The notes under the pieces are model-generated. The model did no database searches, was not told where the DNA came from, and was given only the letters and a program-made list of their open reading frames with translations. Below are positions 1-8,247 of a stretch of DNA of 64,000 nucleotides, piece by piece (position 1 is the stretch's first letter; every line of letters begins with the position of its first letter). A program made the translations under genes and the position numbers. The DNA is from AP-15 sp963812675 (GTDB lineage Bacteria > Pseudomonadota > Alphaproteobacteria > ATCC43930 > CGMCC-115725). Where the stretch lies: assembly GCA_963812675.1 (NCBI GenBank), contig CAWEWR010000017.1:44576-108575 (forward strand), given 5' to 3'.

Positions 1-624
1 GCGATGCGCCGGCGAGCCGAGCGGGGTGTGGTGGCCGGTGTAATCCGGCTCCGATAGCCATAACAGCGCGATTGCAGGGGCGCGCCCGCGCAGCACTTCC
101 ACGCAGAAGCGCTCGGTCGCGGTGCCGTCGCCTTCGGCGCCCTTCGAGATGGCGAGCCCCTCCGCCGCGGGCAGCGGGCGGCGGCCGGGGGCGAAGCTGC
201 CGGCGGGGTTGTAGACCCAGCCAAAGCCGTCGGGGTCGAGGAAATAGGCGGCGCCCGGCGACACGTTCGAGATCGCGATCGCTGTCCCGCCTTGGCGGCT
301 GACCCGCTCGGCGAGGGTCGGCATGTGCAGGGTGCGGCCGGTCGCCCGATGCAGGCGGTCGCGAAAATCCGGCTTGCCGACCGACAGGCAGACGAGCCCG
401 TCGCCCTCGTCGATCGCCATCGTGTTGCCGAGCAAGCCGTGGCGCGCCGGGAGGCAGCCGGTGGCGATCGACGCGGCGCTCGTTCGGGTCGTCGACGGGA
501 AGACGCTGGTGTGGTTCGTGAACCGCGCCGAGCGCTGTCCGAATTCGCTGAGGAACGGCGCGTCACGCGGCGTGATCAAATCCGCCCTCAGGCTGTCGCA
601 GATGACGATGACGGCGCGTTTCAT
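1..624 (-). CDS. Alkaline-phosphatase-superfamily protein (nucleotide pyrophosphatase/phosphodiesterase type), 3' end cut by window edge
   Basis: The frame stays open for 208 codons from the ATG at 622-624 to the window edge, so the C-terminus is missing. The N-terminus VIVICDSLRADL has the first metal-binding Asp (D10). FPSTTRTSAASIATG near residue 42 fits the nucleophilic Thr segment of type I phosphodiesterase/nucleotide pyrophosphatases. SEPDYTGHH near residue 193 fits the second metal-binding Asp/His cluster. The likely role is hydrolysis of a phosphodiester or phosphomonoester, with unknown substrate. Its ATG overlaps the stop of the upstream thioesterase (ATGA), so it is the distal gene of a minus-strand operon. 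The fold is secure; the exact activity is not. Confidence 0.82.
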   Translation of the reverse strand, partial: MKRAVIVICDSLRADLITPRDAPFLSEFGQRSARFTNHTSVFPSTTRTSAASIATGCLPARHGLLGNTMAIDEGDGLVCLSVGKPDFRDRLHRATGRTLHMPTLAERVSRQGGTAIAISNVSPGAAYFLDPDGFGWVYNPAGSFAPGRRPLPAAEGLAISKGAEGDGTATERFCVEVLRGRAPAIALLWLSEPDYTGHHTPLGSPAHR

Positions 625-1077
625 AGCGGGCCTCTCCCTTGGGCATCCGGGTCGCGGGCGAGGATGCGTTCGCGCAAGTCGGGCGGCAATGGCGTCTTTT
701 CACCGGTGGCGTTGACCACCAGGATCAGCACCGCGCGCCCGAGCGCGCAGAGCCCGTCGCGCCACACCGCGTATTCCATCTCGAAGCTGGTGTTTCCGAG
801 TTCGAACCGTGCGCGCGGTGACGAGGATCTCGTCGGCGTAAACCAGCGGGCGATGGTAGCGGATGCCGGCTTCGGCGATGACCGGACCCGGCCTATCCGG
901 CGACAGCGGCGCGAGGCCGACGGCTTCGAGATAGCGGTTGCGCGCCTCTTCGAACCACTCGAAATAGGCGCGGTGGTTGGCGTGCCCGAACGGGTCGCAT
1001 TCGCTCCAGCGCACGCGATGGGGGATCGTGAAGGACCATCCTGGCTCGACGCCGAAGCGCGCCCAATCCGGTGTCAC
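621..1077 (-). pseudogene. Acyl-CoA thioesterase (hotdog fold, 4HBT-like) with a one-base frameshift
   Basis: The first frame starts with GTG at 1075-1077 and encodes VRWSECDPFGHANHRAYFEW, the usual start of a 4-hydroxybenzoyl-CoA-thioesterase-like hotdog protein with the catalytic Asp in CDPFGH. After LVYADEILVTAR the homology moves to another frame (ELGNTSFEMEYAVWRDG) that runs to the stop at 621-623. The span is 457 nt, one more than a multiple of three. The shift lies at the octamer GTTCGAAC (800-807); removing one base restores a protein of about 151 residues, normal for the family. The start overlaps the upstream MmgE/PrpD stop (GTGA) and the stop overlaps the next ATG, so the gene was translationally coupled. 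It may be truly broken, or the extra base may be an assembly error. Confidence 0.8.
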
Positions 1078-2447
1078 GCTTCGCTCCGCGGGGCGCCGAG
1101 CCCGGCAAGAGGACGAACCTCGTCGAGGGTTTCGAGCGCGAACACCGCATCCCACAATGCGGTACCCTGCTCCGGCGGAAGATCGTGAACGGATTGCCAG
1201 CAATTTCTGAATTTGGCACGCTCGGCTTCGGGCGACAATGGCCGCTCGGGGCTGCCGAGCACCGAGGTTACCGCGGCAGCGACGGTTCGGCCCTCCGCGA
1301 GATCGATTTCGACGTGCTGCGGCATGAGCGCGTTGGGGTCCGGGTTGCCGTCCTCGATGACGGTCAGCCGGCGGGCCAACCTCAAATTGTCCGGATCGGC
1401 GAGCGCTGCCGCGGTGAAATCGCCGAGCCCGACATCGCCGCGGCGCAGGCAGACGGCGCCGACATATTGGAGACACAGCCGGGCGTACCCGGCGGTCATC
1501 CCCTCGTCAGCCGGGCGGCCGACCAGCCGCGCCGTCAAAGGCGGCACGCGAAAGCGGCAGGCGACGATCCGATCGGCGGTCACGCCGTCTTCTTTCATCA
1601 GGCGCTGCAGCCCGTCGATGCCGCCATGCGTCGCCCGCCCGCTGGGGAAGGGTTTGTGGCTGAGCTGCGCAATGCGCCAGCGCTCGCCGAGCTGGTCGAA
1701 CGGCGCGGGATCGGCCTTTCCGTCGAACAGAGCAAAATAGCCGAATTCTCCGGAAATCGGCGCATGCGGCCCCGGCACGCCGCGCCGGGCCAGCTCGACC
1801 GCGCTCACCGCGCTGCGTGCGGCAAAACCCATCTGCATCGCCAATTGCGGCGTTCCTTCGCGGTGCGCCTGCATCGTGCCGGAGCACTGCCCATAATAGA
1901 TCCCGATCGCGTCGCGCAGCTGTGCGCCGTCGAGGCCGGCGAGCATCGCGAGACCCACGGTGGCGCCCAGGCCCCCGGCATTGGCCGGCCGGAAGAAGCG
2001 CATCGGCGCGCGCGAGCACAAGCCCAACGTCGCTGCGACATCGACCGCGACGACAACGGCGCGGATCAGGCGGGCGCCGGAGACGCCGCCTTCCCGCTCC
2101 GCCCATCCGAGGAGCACCGGCAAGCTCGCCGCCATCGGATGGACGACCGCCGCCTCGTGCACGCAATCGAATTCCTCGGCGTGGATCTGATACGCGTTGA
2201 GCATCGCCGCATGCACGAGCGGCAGCCTTTCGCCGCCGCCGAACGCCGTCGCTTCCTCGGCGCCGCCGACGCCGGCGAGCATGTCGAGAACCTCGCCGCG
2301 CCACGGCGTCTTGCGGCCGGCTATCCCGACAGCCAGCGTATCGGCGATGAAGGCCTTGGCCGCGGATCGCGCGGCCTCGGGCACCCCATGTTCGGTCACC
2401 CTTTCGACATGCGCGACGATCTTGTCGACGACGGGATCCTGCAACAC
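1074..2447 (-). CDS. MmgE/PrpD family protein (copy 1)
   Basis: This 457-residue protein resembles the MmgE/PrpD family, which includes 2-methylcitrate dehydratase, cis-aconitate decarboxylase and many uncharacterised members. The N-terminal helical part (AFIADTLAVGIAGRKTPWRGE), the HEAAVVHPMAASLPVLLGWAE-like segment near residue 100 and the later SHKPFPSGRATHGGID stretch are typical. The GTG at 2445-2447 was preferred because the sequence upstream is a palindromic repeat; there is no strong ribosome binding site, so the start is uncertain. It sits between the second MmgE/PrpD gene and the coupled thioesterase, suggesting catabolism of a small carboxylic or CoA-linked acid. The substrate cannot be read from the sequence. 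Confidence 0.85.
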   Translation of the reverse strand: MLQDPVVDKIVAHVERVTEHGVPEAARSAAKAFIADTLAVGIAGRKTPWRGEVLDMLAGVGGAEEATAFGGGERLPLVHAAMLNAYQIHAEEFDCVHEAAVVHPMAASLPVLLGWAEREGGVSGARLIRAVVVAVDVAATLGLCSRAPMRFFRPANAGGLGATVGLAMLAGLDGAQLRDAIGIYYGQCSGTMQAHREGTPQLAMQMGFAARSAVSAVELARRGVPGPHAPISGEFGYFALFDGKADPAPFDQLGERWRIAQLSHKPFPSGRATHGGIDGLQRLMKEDGVTADRIVACRFRVPPLTARLVGRPADEGMTAGYARLCLQYVGAVCLRRGDVGLGDFTAAALADPDNLRLARRLTVIEDGNPDPNALMPQHVEIDLAEGRTVAAAVTSVLGSPERPLSPEAERAKFRNCWQSVHDLPPEQGTALWDAVFALETLDEVRPLAGLGAPRSEA

Positions 2448-2450
2448 GCC

Positions 2451-2590
2451 CCTCACCCGCCTCGCTGCGCTCGGCACCCTCTCCCGCGATGCGGGAGAGG
2501 GGCTGGAATGCGATCATGCACCCAGCGCAAAGCTCCTCTCCCGCACCGCGGGAGAGGGGGGACCAAGCCCAGCGGGCTTGGTGGGTGAGG
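2451..2590. repeat. Palindromic intergenic repeat (REP-like, family A)
   Basis: The unit is bounded by CCTCACCC at the left and GGGTGAGG at the right and contains two hairpins of the type CTCTCCCGC-loop-GCGGGAGAG. Similar units occur at 20921-21092 and 41408-41524. It lies between two co-directional operon genes and could act as an RNA hairpin that adjusts expression of the downstream genes. Confidence 0.8.
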
Positions 2591-2591
2591 G

Positions 2592-3938
2592 TCACCCTGC
2601 GGCAAGTTTCGTAAGACTGGCGACATCGGTGAGATCGTCGAGGCCGGCGATCGTTTCGCGCAGCTCGCGCGTCCGCGGGGCGCCGAGCAACGGTTCGACG
2701 AGCGCATCGAACTTTGCGGCGAGCCGCCGGCCTTGATCGGCGATATCGACGGCGGGAATGCCGGCATCATGACGCGCCCGGAGGCGATTTCCGTCGGCGA
2801 GCTCGATTTCGAGCTCGCTCAGGGACTGTGGCCAGCTGTCCTGCCAATCGATCTCGATCCGCTCGCGCAGGCCGATGAGGGCCGGATCGTGCGCATTTTC
2901 CGCGCTGTAGGCTCCGAGGCTCGCCGTATCGACCCCGGCCAACGCCATCGCGACGGTCTGCCGCAAGCTGAATTTGCTCTGCAGCCCGTCGACCGGAGCC
3001 GGAATGTTGCAGACGCGCTCGCAGCTTGTGTCGAGCCGCAAGGTGATGCCGGCGATCGCCTCGGGCGTCAGCCGGTGCTGCTCGCGCAGCCGCCGGGCGC
3101 ATTCGATCGGGGCATGCGTCAGATAGCACGCGGCATGGTATTTGAAGAGGTTGGCGAACAGGTGCAGCCCGGCTTTCGGTGTGGCCAGGGCGGCTTCGGG
3201 CGAGAAATCCGGGCCGTGCGTCAACGCGAAACCCTGGACGCATTCGACAATGTCCGTGCGGCTCGAAAATCCGCGCGCGGCGAGGCGCGCCGCAAGGAGG
3301 CCGTTGTGCGCCGCCTTGCCGGCGTGGAACGGCTTGCACATCGTCCCGAACTGCGATTTGAGCCCGGCTGCCTGCGTTCCGGCGATGCCGAGCGCCATGG
3401 CGGTCGCCTCGGCATCGAGACCCAGCAGCCGGGCGCAGGCCGCCGCGGCGCCAAACGCGCCGACCGTGCCGGTCGAGTGAAAACCGAGATTGTAATGTCC
3501 CGGCTGCACCGCCGCGCCGATCCGGCAGGCGGTCTCATACCCCGCGACGAAGGCAGTGATTACCTCGCGGCCTGAGCTGTGCCTCAATTCGGCCACGGCG
3601 AGCAGGCCCGGCAGGATCGCGACTGAGGGATGTCCCGGCATCGCCATATTGACGTCGTCGTAATCGAGCGCGTGTCCCGCAACCCCATTGACGAGCGCCG
3701 CCGACAGCGCCGGCAGACGAGTCTGATGGCCGATGACGCTGGCCTGTGTGGCGCCGCCGGCCTCGGCGAGCTCGTCGAGCAGGAGCCGCACCAGTTCGTC
3801 GCCGGCCCCGGCGAGCGCCACGCCGAAATAGTCGAGAATGCATTGCCGGGCGAGCTCATGCGCGTCCCGAGGTAAGTCGCCGTATTGCAGCGCCGCAGAT
3901 TTGCGCGCCAGCATTTGGGTAAGATTTGTTCCGTCCAT
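2592..3938 (-). CDS. MmgE/PrpD family protein (copy 2)
   Basis: This is a 448-residue MmgE/PrpD protein with the hallmark DYFGVALAGAGDELV near residue 36 and VNGVAGHALDYDDVN near residue 88. The latter is the conserved HALDYDD active-site region of this family. GHPSVAILPGLLAVAE and CKPFHAGKAAHNGLLAA are also typical. The ATG at 3936-3938 follows a good ribosome binding site (AAGGAGGAAGC). It starts 34 bases after the dehalogenase-like gene. The two MmgE/PrpD proteins are clearly diverged and may have distinct substrates or form a heteromer. Function beyond the family is unknown. Confidence 0.9.
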   Translation of the reverse strand: MDGTNLTQMLARKSAALQYGDLPRDAHELARQCILDYFGVALAGAGDELVRLLLDELAEAGGATQASVIGHQTRLPALSAALVNGVAGHALDYDDVNMAMPGHPSVAILPGLLAVAELRHSSGREVITAFVAGYETACRIGAAVQPGHYNLGFHSTGTVGAFGAAAACARLLGLDAEATAMALGIAGTQAAGLKSQFGTMCKPFHAGKAAHNGLLAARLAARGFSSRTDIVECVQGFALTHGPDFSPEAALATPKAGLHLFANLFKYHAACYLTHAPIECARRLREQHRLTPEAIAGITLRLDTSCERVCNIPAPVDGLQSKFSLRQTVAMALAGVDTASLGAYSAENAHDPALIGLRERIEIDWQDSWPQSLSELEIELADGNRLRARHDAGIPAVDIADQGRRLAAKFDALVEPLLGAPRTRELRETIAGLDDLTDVASLTKLAAG

Positions 3939-3972
3939 GCTTCCTCCTTTAGCGATCCGCTGCGTCGCACGC

Positions 3973-4860
3973 TCACACGTCGCCGAAGTGCCGCAGCAGC
4001 CGGCCAAGCGTCTCGTCCGGCGCTTCCTCCGGGACATAATGGCCGCAGTCGATGGGCCCGCCGGTGAGTTCGGTGGCATAATCCCGCCAGACCGCGAGCA
4101 CTTCGCCGTAGACCGTGCCGGTATGGCTCTTTGCGCCCCATAGCACGAGCAGCGGGCAGCCGACCTTATGGCCGGCCTTGCGGTCGGCTTCGTCCATCTC
4201 GAAATCGCAGGTCGGACAGGCACGGTAATCTTCGCAGGAGCCGCGTATCGTCTTCCAATTGAAGCAGCGGACATATTCGGCAAACGCCTCCGGATCGAAA
4301 AAGCCGAGACCGATCCCGGGCTTCGACAGTTTCTTTTCCATGAACCATTGCGCCGGTACACCGGCCATCATCCGCTCGGGCATGTCATAGGGCTGGGCCA
4401 TGAACAGCCAATGCCAGGATTTCAATGCCCAGTTCTTCGAGGCGTGCGTCCAGATATGGTAGTTAGGCAGGATGTCGATGACCGCCGCCCGTTTGACCCG
4501 GTCGGGATGGTCGAGGCACATGCGGTGCACCGTGCGGGCGCCGCGGTCATGACCGGCGGCAAAGAACTCGCGATAGCCGAGCTGCTCCATCACCTCGACC
4601 TGGTCCTGCGCCATTGCGCGGAACGAATAGTTGATGTGGTTCTCGCCGCCGTCCTCGGGCCCGATGCTGTCGCCGTAGCCGCGCAGATCGGCGGCCACGA
4701 CATGAAACCGCTCGGCGAGACGCCTGGCGACCTTGTGCCAGGAGACATGGGTCAGCGGGTTGCCGTGCAGCAGCAGCAGCGGCGGTCCGTCGCCGCCGTG
4801 CCGCAGATGGATTCGCGCGCCGCTCGTCGCAATTTCCGTCCGGGTGAACCCCTCGAACAT
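3973..4860 (-). CDS. Alpha/beta hydrolase of the fluoroacetate dehalogenase type
   Basis: This 295-residue alpha/beta hydrolase has every residue I know to matter in fluoroacetate dehalogenase (Rhodopseudomonas palustris RPA1163). These are the nucleophile D105 in GHDRGART, carboxylate-binding R106 and R109, the acid D129, halide-pocket H150, W151 (SWHWLF) and Y212 (CEDYRA), and the base H274 (CGHYVPEEAP). DLRGYGDS and HGNPLTH complete the fold signature. It probably displaces halide from a 2-haloacid through an ester intermediate, though close relatives act on other carboxylates. The ATG at 4858-4860 follows GGAGGCGGGAG. It is the first gene of the operon with the two MmgE/PrpD genes and is divergent from the radical SAM gene. 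Confidence 0.88.
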   Translation of the reverse strand: MFEGFTRTEIATSGARIHLRHGGDGPPLLLLHGNPLTHVSWHKVARRLAERFHVVAADLRGYGDSIGPEDGGENHINYSFRAMAQDQVEVMEQLGYREFFAAGHDRGARTVHRMCLDHPDRVKRAAVIDILPNYHIWTHASKNWALKSWHWLFMAQPYDMPERMMAGVPAQWFMEKKLSKPGIGLGFFDPEAFAEYVRCFNWKTIRGSCEDYRACPTCDFEMDEADRKAGHKVGCPLLVLWGAKSHTGTVYGEVLAVWRDYATELTGGPIDCGHYVPEEAPDETLGRLLRHFGDV

Positions 4861-4960
4861 CTCCCGCCTCCTCCACTCCTGCGCCGCAAGCAACTTGTCC
4901 TTTCTTCGCAAGCATTCCGCAAGGTAAACTCGCGGCGACACCGAGGGGAAAGGTCGCGTT

Positions 4961-6670
4961 TTGGGGGATCGCCGGTTCGTTGTCGAGCTAGTGAAGCCGT
5001 CGCATTACGACGACGACGGCTATGTGATCCAGTGGTGGAAATCGTGGATCCCGTCGAATTCGCTCGCCTGCCTCTACGGAATTGCCATGGACCTGGCCGA
5101 GCGGCGGGCGCTCGGCTCCGACATTGCGATCGAGATCCGGGCTTATGACGAGTGCCACACCGTCATCCCGGTGCAGCGGATAATCCGGCGGATCAAGAGC
5201 GCCGATGCCGGGCTCGTCTGCCTTGTCGGCGTGCAGTCGAACCAGTTCCCGCGCGCAATGGACCTGGCGGCGCGGTTTCGCGAAGCGGGCATCCAGGTCG
5301 CGGTCGGCGGGTTTCATGTGTCGGGCTGCCTGGCGATGCTGCCCGACCTGCCGCCCGACCTCGAGGCGGCTCGCCGGCTCGGGGTGAGCCTCTTCGCCGG
5401 CGAGGCGGAAGGGCGGCTCGCCCAGGTCTTCGCCGACGCATTCGCAGGGCGGCTCGAGCCGATCTACAACCACATGGACGATCTGCCCGGGCTGCAGCAG
5501 CAGGTAACCCCGTTTCTGCCGCTCGATATCGTGCGCCGCTACGGCGAGACGATCGGCGCCTTCGATGCCGGGCGCGGCTGCCCGTTCCAGTGCAGCTTTT
5601 GCACGATCATCAATGTGCAAGGTCGGAAGTCGCGCTGGCGCGACGCCGACGATGTCGAGCGGGTGGTGCGCGCCAATTTGGCGCAAGGCGTCTTCCGCTT
5701 CTTCATCACCGACGACAATTTTGCGCGCAACCGGAACTGGGAGGCGATTTTCGACCGCCTGATCGAGATGCGCGAGCGCGAGGGGCTCGGCTTGCAGTTC
5801 ATCATCCAGGTCGACACGCTCTGCCACCGCATCCCGAACTTCGTGGAAAAGGCGGCACGCGCCGGCTGCAAGCGGGTCTTTATCGGGCTCGAAAACATCA
5901 ACCCCGACAATCTGCTGCAAGCCAAGAAAAAGCAGAACCGGGTGCACGAATACCGCGAGATGTTTCTCGCCTGGCGCGCTCAGCGGGTCATCACCTATGC
6001 CGGCTACATCCTCGGTTTTCCGGGCGACACGCGCGAAAAGATCGCACGCGATATCCGCATCGTGCAGCGGGAATTGCCGGTCGACCTGCTCGAATTCTTT
6101 ATTTTGACGCCATTGCCCGGCTCGGCCGACCACCAGCAGCTCTACAGGAACGGGGTATGGATGGACCCCGACATGAACAAATACGACCTCGAACACGTCA
6201 CCACCGGCCATCCGGTGATGACCGCGGCGGAGTGGCAGCGTGTCTATCGCGACGCCTGGGACCTCTATTATTCAGCCGAGCACATTGAGACGATCTTCCG
6301 CCGCGCCAAAGTCTCCGGCATCAAGCCGGTGCGTCTATTGAACCATATTCTACAATTCTACTTCACCTTCATTCAGGAGAACGTGCATCCCCTGCAGGGC
6401 GGCTATTTCCGCCGCAAGTTGCGCCACCAGCGCCGCGCCGGCCTGCCGCGCGAGAACCCGCTTCTCTTCTATCCCCGACGCGCTCGGGAAGTGGCGGAAA
6501 CCCACATAAAGCTCGCCGCCTTCTACCTCTACCTCCACCGCATCCGCCGCCGCGTCGAACGCGACTCCTGCCCCTACACCGACCCCGCTTTGATGCCAAC
6601 CGACCGCGATTCATCGAGCCCCTTCGCTTCCCGCCACGCGAAGAGGGCGACCGCCGAAGCGATCGCCTGA
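4961..6670 (+). CDS. B12-binding-domain radical SAM protein
   Basis: This 569-residue protein has an N-terminal Rossmann-like cobalamin-binding type region (about residues 5-160, with VGGFHVSG near 115). A radical SAM core follows, with the CxxxCxxC cluster motif at C207, C211 and C214 (GCPFQCSFC) and FRFFITDDNFARN further on. The His-on-loop motif of true B12 domains is not obvious, so cobalamin binding is inferred. The C-terminal 150 residues are Arg-rich helices. The start is a TTG at 4961; a GTG at 4991 is an alternative. The reaction is unknown: such enzymes methylate or rearrange unactivated carbons. It is divergent from the dehalogenase operon and convergent with the P450 gene. Confidence 0.85.
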   Translation: MGDRRFVVELVKPSHYDDDGYVIQWWKSWIPSNSLACLYGIAMDLAERRALGSDIAIEIRAYDECHTVIPVQRIIRRIKSADAGLVCLVGVQSNQFPRAMDLAARFREAGIQVAVGGFHVSGCLAMLPDLPPDLEAARRLGVSLFAGEAEGRLAQVFADAFAGRLEPIYNHMDDLPGLQQQVTPFLPLDIVRRYGETIGAFDAGRGCPFQCSFCTIINVQGRKSRWRDADDVERVVRANLAQGVFRFFITDDNFARNRNWEAIFDRLIEMREREGLGLQFIIQVDTLCHRIPNFVEKAARAGCKRVFIGLENINPDNLLQAKKKQNRVHEYREMFLAWRAQRVITYAGYILGFPGDTREKIARDIRIVQRELPVDLLEFFILTPLPGSADHQQLYRNGVWMDPDMNKYDLEHVTTGHPVMTAAEWQRVYRDAWDLYYSAEHIETIFRRAKVSGIKPVRLLNHILQFYFTFIQENVHPLQGGYFRRKLRHQRRAGLPRENPLLFYPRRAREVAETHIKLAAFYLYLHRIRRRVERDSCPYTDPALMPTDRDSSSPFASRHAKRATAEAIA

Positions 6671-6720
6671 TATCGCCGCCGGAGGACCCAACCAGAGGGC
6701 AGGCGGCGCGTGGCGCGGTC

Positions 6721-8082
6721 TTAGCGGCGCGGGGCGAGGCGGAAGAGCGGCGGGTGGTCGGGCTGCGTCGTGACGACCGCGACCGGCACCACGGGTTCCG
6801 TATCGGCGCGTTCAATATGGAACGCCCGGACCATGGCCGCGAGTACCAGAGTCGCTTCGGTCAGCGCGAACTGGGCACCGACGCAGACGCGCGGGCCCAT
6901 GCCGAAGGGCAGGTACGCGCAGCGTTCGGGCGGCGGCGCGCCCGGCAGAAACCGCGCCGGGTCGAACCTCTCCGGCTCGTCCCAGAGGCGCCGATGCCGA
7001 TGCAACACCCAAGGGGCGATCAACACGACCGCGCGCGCCGGGATCGTGATGCCGCCGGCGGCATCGGCACGGCGCGCCTGGCGCGCCAGGGTGAAGGCCG
7101 GCGGATAGAGCCGCAGCGTCTCCTGCACGACCGCGCGCGTGTAGACGAGCCTCGGCAATGCCTCGGCGGCCCCATCCGAGCCAAGGTCGAGCGGCGCGGC
7201 TTCCGCGGCGATGCGCTCCTCCACCTCGGGGGTCGCCGCAACGAGGTGGAGCGCCCAGAACAATGCAACCGCCGTTGTTTCGTGTCCCGCAGTAATCAAG
7301 GTCGCGAACTGGTCGGCCAGCCGGTCCGGATCCCGTTCCTCCATCGATAACACGTCGAACAGATCGCCCGCACCGCCTTCGGGCGCCGTCTCGCGGCGTT
7401 CGGCGATCAACCGCCCGATCAGCGCCATCCAGCGGCGGCGAAAGCGCCGCCGCGCCAATTCGCGCGGGCTGGGGATCGCCAACGGCAGCAGAAAATCGAG
7501 GAGGCGCGGCCGGCCGAGACGCTGGGAATAGCCGGTGACCAGTTCGCGCAGTTCCGCTCCGTGACGATCCATGGCCAGCGAAAACATCGACCGGCCAGCG
7601 ATCTCGAGGGCGAGGAATTGCATCTCGGCGAGCAGATCGAGGGGGCGCCCGCCGCGATCCGCGAGCCGGCCGATGAGCGTGTTGGTCGTCTGCGCGATGT
7701 GACGAGCCAGCATCGGGATCGTGCGCGGCGTGAATGCCGAGGCAACGGTCTGCCTTTGGTGCCGCCAATCCTCGCCTTCGCTGAGCAAGAGCCCCTTACC
7801 GAGCAGGGGGCGCAGCATCCGGATCGTGGCCGCGGTGCGGCGGTAATTTGCCGGGTTGTCGACGAGGATGTGGTGGATGCTCGCGGGCCGGCTGAGAATT
7901 ACTTGCCGCCGGCCGAAGAAATTGCGGATCAATACCTCTTCCTCGAAGGCCTCCGGCGGGAAAGCCAACAGCGCATTCTCGCCCAGCGCCCGTGCGATGC
8001 CGCGAGCAGAAGCCCCCTCCCGCGGGGCGCGAGGCGCCCGCGGGAAGATCGCTCGCCCTTCGCTCACCGCTCGCATCCGCAC
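6721..8082 (-). CDS. Cytochrome P450
   Basis: This 453-residue P450 has the I-helix oxygen-activation motif AGHETT (265-270), the K-helix ETLR (321-324), ERFDPARF (371-378) and the heme-ligand loop FGMGPRVCVG with Cys400. The length and the C-helix WRHQR (106-110) are those of soluble or weakly membrane-associated bacterial P450s. No redox partner gene is adjacent. It is convergent with the radical SAM gene and divergent from the MFS transporter, with only about 165 bases for both promoters. It probably hydroxylates a lipid or xenobiotic; the substrate cannot be read. Confidence 0.95.
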   Translation of the reverse strand: MRMRAVSEGRAIFPRAPRAPREGASARGIARALGENALLAFPPEAFEEEVLIRNFFGRRQVILSRPASIHHILVDNPANYRRTAATIRMLRPLLGKGLLLSEGEDWRHQRQTVASAFTPRTIPMLARHIAQTTNTLIGRLADRGGRPLDLLAEMQFLALEIAGRSMFSLAMDRHGAELRELVTGYSQRLGRPRLLDFLLPLAIPSPRELARRRFRRRWMALIGRLIAERRETAPEGGAGDLFDVLSMEERDPDRLADQFATLITAGHETTAVALFWALHLVAATPEVEERIAAEAAPLDLGSDGAAEALPRLVYTRAVVQETLRLYPPAFTLARQARRADAAGGITIPARAVVLIAPWVLHRHRRLWDEPERFDPARFLPGAPPPERCAYLPFGMGPRVCVGAQFALTEATLVLAAMVRAFHIERADTEPVVPVAVVTTQPDHPPLFRLAPRR

Positions 8083-8247
8083 CTCGCCCCAACCGCCATC
8101 ACAGAGATCGGCATCGCCGCGTTTTATCCAAGCGTCTATTCACGGTGCGTCTATTTCCCGTCTGGTCCGCACCGGCGGCCGAAGGGACCAATGATGTTGC
8201 CTTTTTGGACGACGCTGCCAGTGTGTCGACCTAACCGAGTGGTGCCG

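Noticed and set aside
7561..8190. N-terminal extension of the MFS transporter at 8248
   Set aside because: It runs antisense through the P450 gene and has no similarity; the transporter helices begin after 8248.
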